Shown here: positions 42,670-54,389 of the stretch, piece after piece | Numbering within the stretch: the first letter of the stretch is position 1 | Layout of the letters: each line of letters opens with the position of its first letter | Source: Lasioglossum baleicum | Taxonomy: Eukaryota > Arthropoda > Insecta > Hymenoptera > Halictidae | Reading direction: 5' to 3' | Assembly: GCF_051020765.1 (NCBI RefSeq) | Contig: NC_134946.1 | Coordinates: 8,979,239-9,043,238, forward strand | Length of the DNA: 64,000 nt | Program-made: the position numbers and the translations under genes | Notes under the pieces: generated by a model | Seen by the model: only the letters and a program-made list of their open reading frames with translations | Told to the model about the DNA's origin: nothing | The model's database searches: none

Positions 42670-44840
42670 GTCTAAGTTCAAAAGTATGTATAATAAGTGA
42701 TTTTTAAAAAAAGATTATTTGGAGAATGAATTTCATTATTAAATAATATTAATCAAAGGAAGCGTCAAACATGGAATCCATAGCGGCATGGGGTTGGAAA
42801 AAAAATTCAGTGTCAATAAACGGAATAACGAATGCAAATAAATATACATATTGACATTTTAAATGAAAATTTGGAAGTGTCAACTTTAAAAAAATGGATC
42901 TCGACGAGGAATTAGTTGTAACTGGACACAACGATTCGAAACATGTCAAAAAACGAAACATATTTCATAAGATTGAAAGAATCTCATGGAAAATTTATGG
43001 AGTTTATTTAATCTAAGGATAACGATGGAACTCATCGTAGTGAAACAGGTTTTTCAATAAAATTGCAAATCAAATATCTACAAACTGATCAAAATTATTA
43101 CGAATAATCAGTAATACAAATAAATATCAACTACACATTTTATGAATAGTTGTACAGTATCAACGGATGACAAAAATTTTGTCTATCTAAAATCTATACT
43201 TTTATAGAATCCCGATTAAATGATAACTCTAATGCATAATAGATATTGCTATTTATAATATTTCATTAAATTTGCACGTAGCTTATTTCAATATTCAATA
43301 AAGTTCCGAGTCGCTAAAATTAACCGTTAAGTTTCGCTGACTATTCATTAATTATTAAACCTATCCACTTAAATTCATGCGCATGAATTTTAGGCAATAT
43401 TGAACGAATCATAAAAACTCTAATACTAATGTAATTATTCATTACTAGATTGCAAATTTTAACGAATTTATGAGAAAATGGATGAGTAAAAAGCTCATTA
43501 GAATTTCAGGGTGTCACAATACTTATTTTAATTTATTTCTAGTAGCTTGCAATCGACGCAAAAGATTTTCATTTTGCATAAAAATGCATATACATGCAAT
43601 ATTGGTTTTACACGAGTCCAAAATACAAACATAGAAATGTGTTTAATATTTCTCGCAATGATAACTAATTGAAATGGTTTAATTTTTAGTCTTTAAGATA
43701 CGCCGACTGATCATTATTAAACCTCTCCTTTTAATTCCGTCTACGGAACAAAAATCGAATAAAAAGTGCATCGCTCTCCTCGGCACGTAATCGCCTGACC
43801 TTTCCAATTTTAATTTGAAAATTGATTGCGTCAAAGAAGCAACAGCCGGAGCAATATCAAGTTGTAAAAAGCCGAGTGGGGATGTCGTTGTCGCGTGGAC
43901 AAAACCGTCGCATCGGTCGTCGACGAGCACAGCCCGGTTAAATTTTGTATAAAGAAGAAAATTAATAATTTTGATGCGTTCGCGAGCGAGCTTGCACGTC
44001 ACGCGAGCTATCCGGATCGGATCGAATCGAATCCGTTTTCCCCGCCCTTGTTAATGAATAATTTATTTTGATTCATACGCTGTCAGAAACAAATATCGCG
44101 CGCACCTGTTTTCTCATTTCCTTTTAATTCAATTTGTATTATACGCCCGGGCTTTCATTCTTACCGTGTGGTTCTCTGTGTTTGTATGCGCGCGCGCACG
44201 CGTGTATATGTATGTGTGTGTGTCTCATTTGAAGAGAGACAGAAAAAGAGTGAATGCGTTTACAACGTCATTGTGTCTACGGAATATCACCAGATATTTT
44301 TATTGTTCCGAGATTCATTGTGCCGGGCACACGAACGTGAAACGCGACTGTTCGAGGGTAAAGTGCAGCTGATGGTCGCTCGAACGTGACTATGGAAGAT
44401 TGAAGTGTAACGGACGGCATTTCGAACGTAACTGACAATTTTGTGTTCTGATTTTTCGGGCAAACGACGACGCCGCGCGCGGCCACCTTCCCCTCTCCTT
44501 GCCCTACCGGTTCGAACGCACACGCTGGCAAGATTTTTTTACCCTAAACATGCGGTTTACGCATGCACTCGACCGAACATGTCGAGTCGAAATTCATGTG
44601 TCATCGGTCAAAATAGTTCTGACTTTACCTGGTAACTGTGAATATTTTTCATTTTGCGAACGGGATGCGAAGAATCGTTATCTGGTTTATGGAGAGGAAA
44701 ATTTGAATGTTGCTAGAACATTACTAGACTGTTACCTGAACATACGTATACAGTATTTCCGTAGATTGGTATCAGCATCGCCATATCAGAATTGACTGGA
44801 ATTGAGGAGAAACAGTTACCCTCTCTCTGCTCACAGTGCC
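42670..44840. other. Stretch without a supported gene
   Basis: It is AT-rich to 43680 and then more GC-rich. A TAGATTGCAAATTTTAACG phrase near 43448 and GCAATCGACGC...TTTTGCATAAA near 43546 may be very decayed TAGACTGCGG-family ends. A (CG)n/(GT)n tract lies at 44187-44224. Overlapping frames near 44166-44635 on both strands are unrecognised. Confidence 0.4.
44187..44224. repeat. (CG)n-(TG)n compound microsatellite
   Basis: The run GCGCGCGCGCACGCGTG passes into GTATATGTATGTGTGTGTG. Alternating purine-pyrimidine DNA of this kind is Z-DNA prone. Confidence 0.85.
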
Positions 44841-44846
44841 GCCAGA

Positions 44847-45044
44847 ATTCGTCCCGTTTTTCTGATTAAAATGATACCAAACACGATGTAATTACGATCA
44901 TAATTACTTAACAGGCGATTCAAGTTTCGGACTTGACATTTATGGTAGAGGTGCACGAATTCTTAGCTTCACTTGTTGCACAAGTAATTGTGATCGTAAT
45001 TATGTCGTGTTCGGTGTCATTTTAATCAGAGAAACGAGGTGAAT
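44847..45044. repeat. Family B palindromic repeat, copy 2
   Basis: It is the same length as, and closely similar to, the copy at 25351-25548, with inverted arms starting ATTCGTCCCGTTTTTCTGAT. Right-side homology continues to about 45180 (GGTGGGAATA). A small direct repeat AGCTACGGTAGAGACAGTTAC follows at about 45181, here reported in outline. Confidence 0.7.
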
Positions 45045-45219
45045 ACGATGGTAGAGGTTCCATAAAAATAGATTAGTGTGACTCTCAACGATGCCCGATC
45101 CCTGTCTCGGTCGTCGAGCGTATATGTATACCGCTCGACTGATTCAAAGTTCTCCCCAGTGGTGGGAATACAATTCTAACAGCTACGGTAGAGACAGTTA
45201 CGGCGAGAATACTTCGATC

Positions 45220-46215
45220 GACGAGAAAAGTGATTGTCGTCGGTGAACTGTCGGTGATACCGTGTTGATGAAAACGTCGTCGTCGGTTGTCGGTGGTTCG
45301 ACGGTAACTCCATTGAGCACGTTTCGACCGTGTTTCGCCCAGCGAGCATCTCGAGCCGGCGAACAGTCGATGATTTCGCGGGGAACAGCTGCAATTAATG
45401 AGACTCGAGGTGGTTAAAGAGGCAAGAAAAAAATAAAAGAAAAACGAATCCGTGGGAACGTTAAAGGGTGGGTGGCTTGCCGTGTAATTTGCATCTGGAT
45501 TTCTTGATAACCTTGGGAACGGAGTCGGAAGGGGTCAGAAGCTCGAGATTACCAGCCAATAACGGTGCAACGGTTAATCAGAGCGAAGTTAATTAATTGC
45601 TTTCTCGCCAATCAGTCGGTTTTTCCGCTGCCGCGGTCTCCCACTTACACGGTTCTCCTTGTCGACTTGTTTTTGCCTGACGGCCCGAATGCTTGCGCCC
45701 GCCGTGTCGGTGCGGTGGTGTACTAATGCTCTGGCAAAGAAGCAACATTTAATCGAACGCAGCGCGGATCAATTTGCTTCTTTGCCTTGGAATTTTTGCG
45801 AATGGTCGTCGCACCGCGTCGCAACGGTTCATGAAACTTTCATCTAATGCTCGGGCCGCTTGTTTTTCCGTGTTTAATCAATACTTGCTTGAATAAAACA
45901 TCACAGAACCAGAAATACATACAGCACCAGAAAAACCGTGTCTTCTTCGTCGGACATCCGCGTCGGAAATGTTTGATAAAAATTCGACGTTCGTGATTCC
46001 GCGTCGTCGCGTCGCCCTCGATTGTTTTTAATTTGCGCTACCGGCCGCAATTATTGATGATCGCCGCTGCAACAGCTTCCTACGCCCGATCCCACCGTCG
46101 GTTTTAACAGAGTTCCATAAATAAAAACCGAGTGGCATCTAGGACGGTTGAAGCGTACCTGCATTGTTCAATATCGACGTCGTTCAGCGCGACGATTCGT
46201 CAAAAAAAAGATCGT
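45220..46215. other. CpG-rich stretch without a supported gene
   Basis: 45600-46100 is CpG-rich unique sequence. Frames up to 72 codons are unrecognised. No repeat structure. Confidence 0.4.
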
Positions 46216-46223
46216 ATAACTGT

Positions 46224-46444
46224 TAGGGGTGGGCAGGTACCCGAGCCTCCAGTCAGGTTTTGATAACTTGGGTCGGGTCGGGCCGGGATCTAAAAATTAG
46301 TAATACTAGGATACTCGGAAATGTTGGGTACCCGAAATCGAAGTCGGGTCGGGTAGTGTCCTTTTTTTATTAATAATGACATTCGGGTCTCCGAAGAATA
46401 TAAATTTTCTCGAACACGAATTTCCGGGCACGCGGCCACCCCTA
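46224..46444. mobile_element. hAT-type miniature element, GC-rich ends
   Basis: The ends are TAGGGGTGGGCAGGTACCCG on the left and the complement of TAGGGGTGGCCGCGTGCCCG on the right. The flanking 8-mers are ATAACTGT (46216-46223) and ATAACTAT (46445-46452), a 7-of-8 match. The interior carries repeated CGGGTCGGG and GGGTACCCGA words, subterminal motifs usual in hAT elements. Length is 221 bp, non-coding. Confidence 0.85.
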
Positions 46445-46639
46445 ATAACTATACCCCATGACAGTAATTACGAATTAAACATTCCGCGGATCTTGGGGAT
46501 CCACCGGCGTTGCGCTCGGTTTTAATTTAAAAGAAAGGGGGAGAGAGCACGTGGAAATCATTAAACCCTTGTGAATTTCCGAGGATTATACCGTGCACAG
46601 TGTTGCACGGGGACTCGCTAGAGTGCTTTTCTTTTTTGA

Positions 46640-46643
<4 letters not shown>

Positions 46644-46694
<51 letters not shown>
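46644..46694. repeat. (CT)n microsatellite
   Basis: About 50 bp of pure CT dinucleotide followed by a CT-rich tail to about 46730. Confidence 0.95.
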
Positions 46695-46696
<2 letters not shown>

Positions 46697-47089
46697 TCTT
46701 CCCTCTCACTCTCTTTTTCTCTGTTTTACACCTCCAGGATGATGATCAACGCGGGAACCAGTAGCCTGAGCACACACGCGTATCGCTTCTATCATTTGAG
46801 AAGAACATCTCCGCCCGGGAAGATACAACCTCCAGGCAAAAAACCCGAGAATGTGAAGAGAGAGGCTGGCGCAAAATATATCGGATCATGGACCGGCTCG
46901 TATTTGTTAAAATCCATGGTAAAAACCGCCAATGAAAAACACACAAAAGCTTTCACGAGCTCGCTTTGTAACACGCTATCGAGTTACAAAGAACATCCAT
47001 TTTGAACGGGAATGAAATATTTTAAAATATTTTACGTTCTATACAGGGGAGGAAGAAAGCTTTCTGTTCCTTGCAGTTCTGTCAGATGA

Positions 47090-47560
47090 TAGATGAGATT
47101 GATTGTTGACCTTGATCGAACATTATTTGCAGTCTTACGAGAATATCCCTAGAATATTACAAGGACGTCTCTAGTATGCAATTTTATTAGATGTCTAAAC
47201 TGGCCCTAAAATGGTACTAGATTGTCGCCAAAATGTCGTTACAATGTTTCTTACCATCAGAATGTTACTAGAATGTCACCGTAATATCCCTAGAATTACC
47301 GCAAAATATCTCTGATATATCCACGTCACATCCCCAGAATATTACTACGAGTTTCACTGGAAGTATACTGGGAAACGTTGGCTCTATAAGTAGAATTGTA
47401 CTGGAGAGTGTTGAGTGAAATGTTACTAGAAAGTCTTGGCTATATCACTGAAAATTTGTGATCTCTAGAATGTTACTAGGACGTCACAAAAATGTCATTA
47501 TGATTTCTTTACAAAACTTCCACCACGAATCCGAGTCCGTAGAATCTCACTGGAATGTTG
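47090..47560. repeat. Degenerate short-period repeat (TACTAGAATGTC words)
   Basis: TTACTAGAATGTC, CCCTAGAATATTAC, TACTAGATTGTC, CCCAGAATATTAC and TTACTAGGACGTC recur at irregular spacings of roughly 20-40 bp. This looks like an old minisatellite with a unit near 20 bp. Confidence 0.55.
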
Positions 47561-48177
47561 CTGAAGTGTTACCAAAAAGCGTTTTCCTTATCTGGATCGT
47601 AGTATAATTACACGTTAACGATTAATAAATTAGAGATGTTGCAAGCATAACGAGATCAGCGTTCATTAAGTAAAATGAGAATGGCAAATATAGCCATGTG
47701 ACGAAGCACACAGGCTTCTCGCGGTCCAAGTTCGGAAGCTAATTAATTACTAGGCCATCGGATTCGAATTTGTGATCACGGTGCGGCGAGCGCTATATCC
47801 GTCATCGAGGGCAAAGACACGAGCAACATTTCCGTCTGAATTCGAGCGCCGGTGTTCGCAGAAGTGTAGCACGCCTTAATGGCACCATATTAAAATTCAT
47901 TAAACTTTCTCATTTAATGAAAATTCAAAAACACACACTGGGCGAAAACTAATTGTAAGAAAAACGTTATGCTAAACGGCGAGCTTCGTCGCTTCGATTA
48001 AAACACCGAGAATCAGCAGTCGTAACTTTATTTTCACATCGTATAATGACGTCAGGAAGTTAGTCAACATCCTGGAGGATATTAAATTACACTCGAACTT
48101 CCCAAAGAGTGCACTGCCTCGTCCTTAATAATTCCGAAGTTAATGCGACGTTGAAAGTCGTTAAGAAAAGTGCTTCG

Positions 48178-48181
<4 letters not shown>

Positions 48182-48215
<34 letters not shown>
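48182..48215. repeat. (GA)n microsatellite
   Basis: Pure GA dinucleotide, about 34 bp. Confidence 0.95.
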
Positions 48216-48217
<2 letters not shown>

Positions 48218-48913
48218 TCTTGGCCAACAATATTTTTTAATGACAAACTCGACTCGATTAAAATGCTCGACACGGCGCTCGCGGATTTCTGTATCTTCCG
48301 AACCAATTTCGGGATTGTAGAGCTTAATTGCCTCGGTAAAGTATTGTACGGTTAATTAGAATTGTCACTGATAGCGGGCGGAAATGTAGCATGCCCAAAA
48401 TTAAATAGCGAACTAGAAAATGATCGCGGGAACTATTCCTGTTAGCATAGATTTGCATGCGCTCGCGCTGCAGCTCCGGGATGCAACTTTAAAATGCAAT
48501 TATTTGAAAATCGTGCCACGCCGAAATCTATGTATATACTATACATGCACCAAATCATTTTTAGGTTTAACACTGTATAAGTGACAATAATTTCTGGATA
48601 TTATATGAAATAGCCGCGTGCATATTTGCGAAAAATTTGTTTAAACATTTTTGCTTTTATGTATTCTCTTATGTTTGTGACATTTTTCCGATTCAAATGA
48701 TACATCAGTTTGCTCATTTCGAGTTTGTTTATGAAATACAAGTCGTTATATTGTTATATTTATCCTGTTAAAAATACGGGTTCTTTTGATTGCTGATTTC
48801 TGCGGATAAGTTCATAAAACCGGGAGTTTAATAATAAGAGGCTTTTTTAGCGATTTGTCGGGCCGAAAAATTAATCAAGAGACTCGCGAAGCGTAAACGA
48901 GTAAAAAAGCTAA

Positions 48914-48940
48914 ATATATATATATACATATATATGTGTG
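48914..48940. repeat. (AT)n-(GT)n microsatellite
   Basis: ATATATATATATACATATATATGTGTG type alternation, given here as a description only; short and imperfect. Confidence 0.8.
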
Positions 48941-50244
48941 CGTGTTCGAGATTCGCCGTGTCGATTACTAAAACAAATTGAAAAATGAAGAGGAACGCGC
49001 GGAGAGAATCGAAGGAAACCGGGGCGTAACGGGTTGGGAGGGGGTGAGAAGGGGTGAGAAGGGGAGGCTGAGCAGGTCGCGGCTGTGAAACGCCGTTGGC
49101 TGCATGGTTTTCGCCGCGATTGTAAATCAGTTAGTTCGCATTGTAAATAAATCACCGTTTTACAACTCTGCCATGCCGGCCGAAACGACATTCGTATGAA
49201 ATTTATCGTCCATTTTCGTTGGAGTCGCTTCGATTTTGGAACCGCGGTATAACGTCACCGCCACACTAGTTGTAACGAGCCTATTATGCCCCTATTTCTT
49301 CGCCGTTCGCGATATATTGCCCCCGTTTACCTTCTAGCAAAGTGCATTCGCCGATTAATAATGCATCGAAAAACTCACCCCAACTATTTTTTAATCTTGT
49401 TCGAACTTCGCGAGTAGACAACCAAGGGGGAGAACGAAGAATTTACGGTGCATCCTGAGGAAACAGTCCGTATGCAGGTGTGAATGCATTTTTAAAAAGA
49501 TTAACTCCTACTTAAATACGCGGCTCGAGTTACGGCTCGGTTGTTTCGGAACGTTTCTTTAAAAAATGCGAACAACCGGTGTGAAAAGTGTCGAGAAATT
49601 CAAGGAACGTTGTAACTAATCCTTTACCCGTGGGGATTCTTTAATAATTTATGGAATGCTCAACTTTTAAAATAGAAAGTTCAGAATTTAATTAACGAGG
49701 ACTTCGGTGGGAAAGTTGTCCGTATTGTGTTCGTTCCCGTTAGAAAAGACACTTTGATTTTCGTTTTAATTGTTTGACAGTGAACAACGGTGCGGCGCGG
49801 CGCGGCGGGCCGAGCATGATCGATCCCGCTTCTTCCGGCGAAGAATATGTGCAGATTTAAAACTGCACTCGTATCACCGTTCAATAGACTTAAATCAATA
49901 GATTACCACGCTCGAACTTTCCTCGTCCTGCTAACTAGAATTTTTACCCGGCGAACAATGCATCATAATTTGCTACTCTTTCGCATCAAAACGTCATTTG
50001 TCATGTCAATGCGCATTCGACAGACGAATCAATCATCTTTGCACTCGATACCCGGGATTTCCTGCGAATTAAAATATGTTGTAGGTACTGTAAAATCCGC
50101 TCGAATTTTAAACAACTTGACAATCACCTTAATTCACAATTTTTGACTCCTCCCACAAAAAGCTGCGTTTGCCAATTTTTATCCCGAAAACTATTTGTTC
50201 CATCGAGTTCATGTCTTTTTACCACGCTTATATTAGCTTGCCGA

Positions 50245-50267
50245 GTTGTCGTTGTTGTTGTTGTTGT
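50245..50267. repeat. (GTT)n microsatellite
   Basis: Seven trinucleotide units, the second carrying a C. Confidence 0.9.
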
Positions 50268-51078
50268 ATGCGGCAAATCTTGTAATCGAATTTTAAACCA
50301 CTTCCCGATGAGCTAGAGACTTGAAACTTTAATCATAGCTCAGAACTTGATGACAATGCACTATTAAAAAACAAATTACAAAAAAAAACTGTGCGTTAGT
50401 GCATTTTAATATAAGCGTGGTTTTCAAAAAGTTTTTTTTATATATTTTTTTATTCATTTCAATTGGGTAGGTTTGATCGACTGTAAACAGTTTTTTTTAA
50501 ATTGGAGATTTCGTTGTGGAATATTGAAAATTGTAAATCAATTTTGTTATGTTTTTGCTAATTGCTCAAAAGTAAATATTGTTCACAGAAGCATCATGGA
50601 TATGTTGATGAAAGTTTCTGAAACAATAATACGTATACAAATCAAGCATAAACAACGTTTTGTTTATTCGATACTCTTTTTTTTTAGGTTAGGTAGGATT
50701 CAGCAAGTTTGAATGACAGGAGACTGAAGAATGGCGTCTGTGGATCAAGTTTACTGTGCTCGCATACCGCCCCGAAAATTGGGATCAAATGAAATTCTTC
50801 TCGCAATCGATTTCTCGCGGTTTGCTACAATTTCCGCGCCTTACCGTGCATTTTCACAGGCTCCCGCATGCATATGCAACTGCAGCACAGCGCGCAGATA
50901 TACGGCTCGCAATAATAAGAGAATTTTTCGGCAATACAATTAATCTCTTACCCTCGGTTTGCTCTTAAATTGCATCGTGCCGCGCTCGACGCGTTTTACG
51001 CGCCACTATTAAATTTCAAATGTTTCGTTCCGGCAAACTGAATTCTTCACTCTCATTTCACTATGCAATAGACTGCAT

Positions 51079-51370
51079 TAACCCTCGGGCGGCAGACCTA
51101 TTTTACAACTGTGCTAGTGTTTAGAACGGTGTTCATAACCTAGCTTCGTTTATCAACTTTTTTAAACATATTCTCGAAGATACTTGCTGTAAACACATTG
51201 GTCTGGTTTCATCACATCTGTGGAATGGCATATCGTGGCATATCGTGGCATAAGTGGAAACGCAACTTTATAAATGGACACAATTGTTGAATTTCCAACC
51301 CCTCGATCGCCGTAAGTGGAATTAAATGAGAATTTTGATATCCTGGGTCAAGATAGACCCAGGCACCGTC
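51079..51370. mobile_element. Possible decayed TTAA-type element
   Basis: TTAACCCTCGGGCGGCAGACC, in two pieces, begins near 51079 and resembles the TTAA + CCCT start of many piggyBac-like miniatures. At 51342-51363 CCTGGGTC and GACCCAGG form a hairpin, like the subterminal palindromes seen at 22030-22178. No matching right end with TTAA was found, so the call is tentative. GGCATATCGT repeats directly three times near 51227-51250. Confidence 0.3.
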
Positions 51371-51399
51371 GCCAGAGTGTGAAGCATATTTTGTAAAAT

Positions 51400-51925
51400 T
51401 TTTCTACCGCAGCAAAACTGAAAGTTCGGCATGTAAAATCAATTTGGAAACCGTTTAAATCATCAATCGTTCGCAGCGCTCGCAAAACTGCGTTCCGATG
51501 GCATAAAAATACCTGCATTCGATGACACGCGGTTGCATTCTGGCTGCATGAAACTGAAGCAGCAAAAAATCGACACTTACAACTGGAATTATTGTTATTG
51601 AACAAGAATAGGCATTTGAAACTGGCACATTGGCCTGAACGAGAGGAACAGCGTTACAATATGCAATTGTTTGAATTCATTAGTATTATTTATAGCGCGG
51701 AGTGCGTTCGTGTTTTCCGCCCCGCGTTTATCGTCCCCGCCCACGATTTCCACGAACGTAAAAACCGGAATTCGAACAGGAAAAATCGCGAGGTATGAAA
51801 ATATTTTATGGAGATTTTTTTGGACGCGAATCACGGTCGAATTTGCAAGAATATTTGTAATATTTCTGGAACCGTGTAAATTCAGGGCTCTGTAATTTAT
51901 AAACGAATTCGAATTCTGCAAAGTG
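51400..51925. other. Stretch without a supported gene
   Basis: Overlapping frames on both strands (85 and 108 codons) are unrecognised. No repeats are seen. Confidence 0.4.
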
Positions 51926-51930
51926 ATTAC

Positions 51931-51970
51931 TAGACTGCGGATTTTTATGCATTTATAAAGAAATTGGCTG
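51931..51970. mobile_element. Single end of the TAGACTGCGG family
   Basis: TAGACTGCGGATTTTTATGC followed by ATTTATAAAGAAA matches the family terminus with one change. No facing end is visible. Confidence 0.55.
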
Positions 51971-52534
51971 AGTGAAATATAAAACGGTAAAGAATTAGAG
52001 AAAACTTTAAGAACATTGCAATGTTATTTTTAATAACATCTGTATATCGAGTTTTATTGTCTATTTTTACGAAAAAATTAGATGAAAGGTGGTCAAGTGA
52101 GTGCTCGTTAACATCATTAGCAAAAGAAATTGTTATAAACATTGAACAGCAAGAAATAATAAATTTATCTGTGAATTGTATTGAATAAATTAATGCGTGC
52201 GAATGTTCATGGTTGAAAAGTTATTCCGTATCTCGAATACTATTAGCCAGTTTTACTAAAAAATTAGGTGGTCAGATAGCCAAGGGATTGCTTGTGGACA
52301 TCGCTGTAAAATGGGATTATTATAAACATTAACCAGCTAGAAATAATAAATTTATCAATAATTGTCACGGCGATCGATATCGATCGATATTCGGATATAC
52401 CGCTGCGCTCGTGCCGCTCGAGCTCGGCGAGAGCCCACCAGTCGGGCCGGGGGCACTGATGCCAAGGCTGTGGTACTGTGGTATTAAACTATACCCCCAC
52501 CATAGCCTACTATTGCCCCCACGTTCCTTTCCAA

Positions 52535-52945
52535 AGGCCGAGCCGAACGTAGAGAAGGACAGTGCGTGTAAAGAGACCGCGCGCGGCCGAAGCGACTGCG
52601 ACTCTTCACGTCTCTTCCTTTCCCATACGCTGTCTTTCCTTGCGCCCGAAACGTTCATCGTCAATTAAACCACTAAATACAGTTGAAATTATATTGTGTT
52701 TGGTCTTATTTTAATCAGAAAAATGCCACAAATATATTGGTGAGTTTCATAAAAAAATAAGTAATAATATCATAAAAAAATTTTATATTGGTATTACATT
52801 GTGAGGAGGCACGGGCCTTTGAACTGTGCCGACGGCTGCGACTCTCCGCGTCGTATTAGTAGTGGTTCACACTGATATACCCGAGTCGAGATCAAATTGC
52901 TACAGTCGAGGGGATATTTTTTTGCGTTTATCGTGTACATCTTTC
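52535..52945. repeat. Family A copy without clear ends
   Basis: The text parallels 20150-20540 in order: GAGCCGAACG, CGCGCGGCCGAAGCGACTGC, CGTCTCTTCCTTTCCCATAC, CCACTAAATACAGTTGAAAT, then ATTGGTATTACATTGTGAGG and TTTTTTGCGTTTATCGTGTAC, in pieces. The CAGT...CTC ends seen in the other copies are not recognisable here, so the copy is broken or extended at both sides. The 85-codon frame at 52411-52668 and the 99-codon minus-strand frame are by-products. Confidence 0.75.
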
Positions 52946-53298
52946 TCGCATGTATCGAAGCAATACTTTAGTCACGGTTCGATTTTCCGGCGATCGTGAA
53001 GTTTCACTGGGTAATACGGAGTGACCAGTATGCTCGGGTTATGGGGTCTGGCGGTTATCCTTCCTAATCCCTCCTTCAAAGCTGCCCGGAGCTCTGTATA
53101 TTACAATGGCCGCTTAAAATAATTAAATTCCGGATGGAGTGCAGTCTTCGCAGTCTAATGTAATTATTAAACAAGTTGAAGAAAGGTCGCCGGCAACAGT
53201 GCAAGCAATTTGAGAGATAGTTTGGCCCCGGAGCTTCGAGAAATATTAACACAGTGTCCATACTAATTTGCTATATTCGTGTCCCGATTTTTAGGATG

Positions 53299-53737
53299 TA
53301 CAGGGTGTCACAAAATATGTCGCGGACACCATAGCGAGATTCTACATTCTAAAACGAAAGAATATTATAAACAAAAGAGTTGCAGAAATTATAGGAACTT
53401 CAACATAATCTTTTAAGAGAAAGGTCGAGTCGCGACCCATGGTTCCTTTCACAACGTTGTTGATCCTGGTGACGAGCAGAACATGATCAGAAATATTTTT
53501 TTACCTTGATTTTCACGTTTAAGGGAGTAGGCTCCTTTTTCCAGGATTGCAAGGGTGCGGGATTCACGTTCTCACTTCTCGATAATACAAACATAGGGTT
53601 TTCATTTTTCTATTATTATGGAGAAATGACAACGCGAATCCCGCACCATTGCAATCCTGGAAACGGGTCTACGGCCTTAACGTCGCGCTAGAATCGCGCT
53701 ATGGTGTCCGCGACATATAATTTTGTAACATCCTGTA
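53299..53737. mobile_element. TACAGGGTGTC-type element (outer)
   Basis: Left arm TACAGGGTGTCACAAAAT then ATGTCGCGGACACCATAGCG. The right arm is the complement in diverged form, ending TGTAACATCCTGTA. The borders are TA. Such ends suggest the Tc1/mariner superfamily, by inference. The interior, minus the nested TTAA element, is about 280 bp and non-coding. Confidence 0.75.
53523..53676. mobile_element. TTAA-flanked palindromic MITE (inner), sister of 7492-8453
   Basis: TTAA borders lie at 53519-53522 and 53677-53680. The arms read GGGAGTAGGCTCC, CCAGGATTGCAAGGGTGCGG and TTCTCACTTCTCGATAATAC on the left, with complements on the right ending CCATTGCAATCCTGG and GTCTACGGCC. The element at 7492-8453 has the same outer arms but a longer interior. 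It inserted into the TACAGGGTGTC element 53299-53737. Confidence 0.8.
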
Positions 53738-54389
53738 CATACCTGTGAAAGCTAAAACGAATCGATGCATTCTCGGTGGAGCTTTTGGGATCGGGATTTT
53801 TGGCCGGCAAAGTTCCCTTGTTAGTGTAACTCGGGGATTTGCAGGCGAACATCGTTGAAAGTTCATCTGAAAATTGCTCAACTGAACGTTTAATTATCCG
53901 AAAAATCCCCGGGCAACTTCTAACTGCGTTTCGAGTAATTTTTCGGCCGTGAAACGCTTTTATCAAAAAGGCCGCAGACGGCAGCCCAAACATGAACGTG
54001 TACGTTCTCGATGAAGAATATTTCGAGTTATTTCAGAGAGCTATAGAAACAGTATTTTCGGGTCGAGTCTGTAAAAAAGAGGATCGATGAAAGTCGATGA
54101 ATTTTCAAATATTTTATTTGGCTTCGTTCCACACAGCGTTCCTGTGTTACACTTTTTCCGCGATAAATGAATGACCTTTTGTTACAAATTTGGCGAGCTA
54201 ATCAAATAGGCTCGTCGCTAACCCAACTTCACAGCATTTTTCACCTCGTAAGCATGAAAACGAGTGGCCATAAAAAAAAAACCGTTTTGAATATATTCCG
54301 ATGCCGAACTCGCGTGCGAAGTTTCAATTACAATTGGCGCGCGATAGTTGGGTTATGGTAAAATTTTCGCTGTATTTAGCCGGCGCTAT

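Larger units (their letters stand above)
47600..51080. other. Stretch without a supported gene
   Basis: This is mixed unique sequence with microsatellites: (GA)n at 48182-48215, (AT)n/(GT) at 48914-48940 and (GTT)n at 50245-50267. 49000-49450 is CpG-rich. Frames up to 99 codons (49847-50146) are unrecognised. No paired inverted ends were found. Confidence 0.4.

Noticed and set aside
52370..52400. CGATCGATAT palindromic run as a regulatory site
   Set aside because: It is a simple repeat of GATCGATA words and carries no other context.
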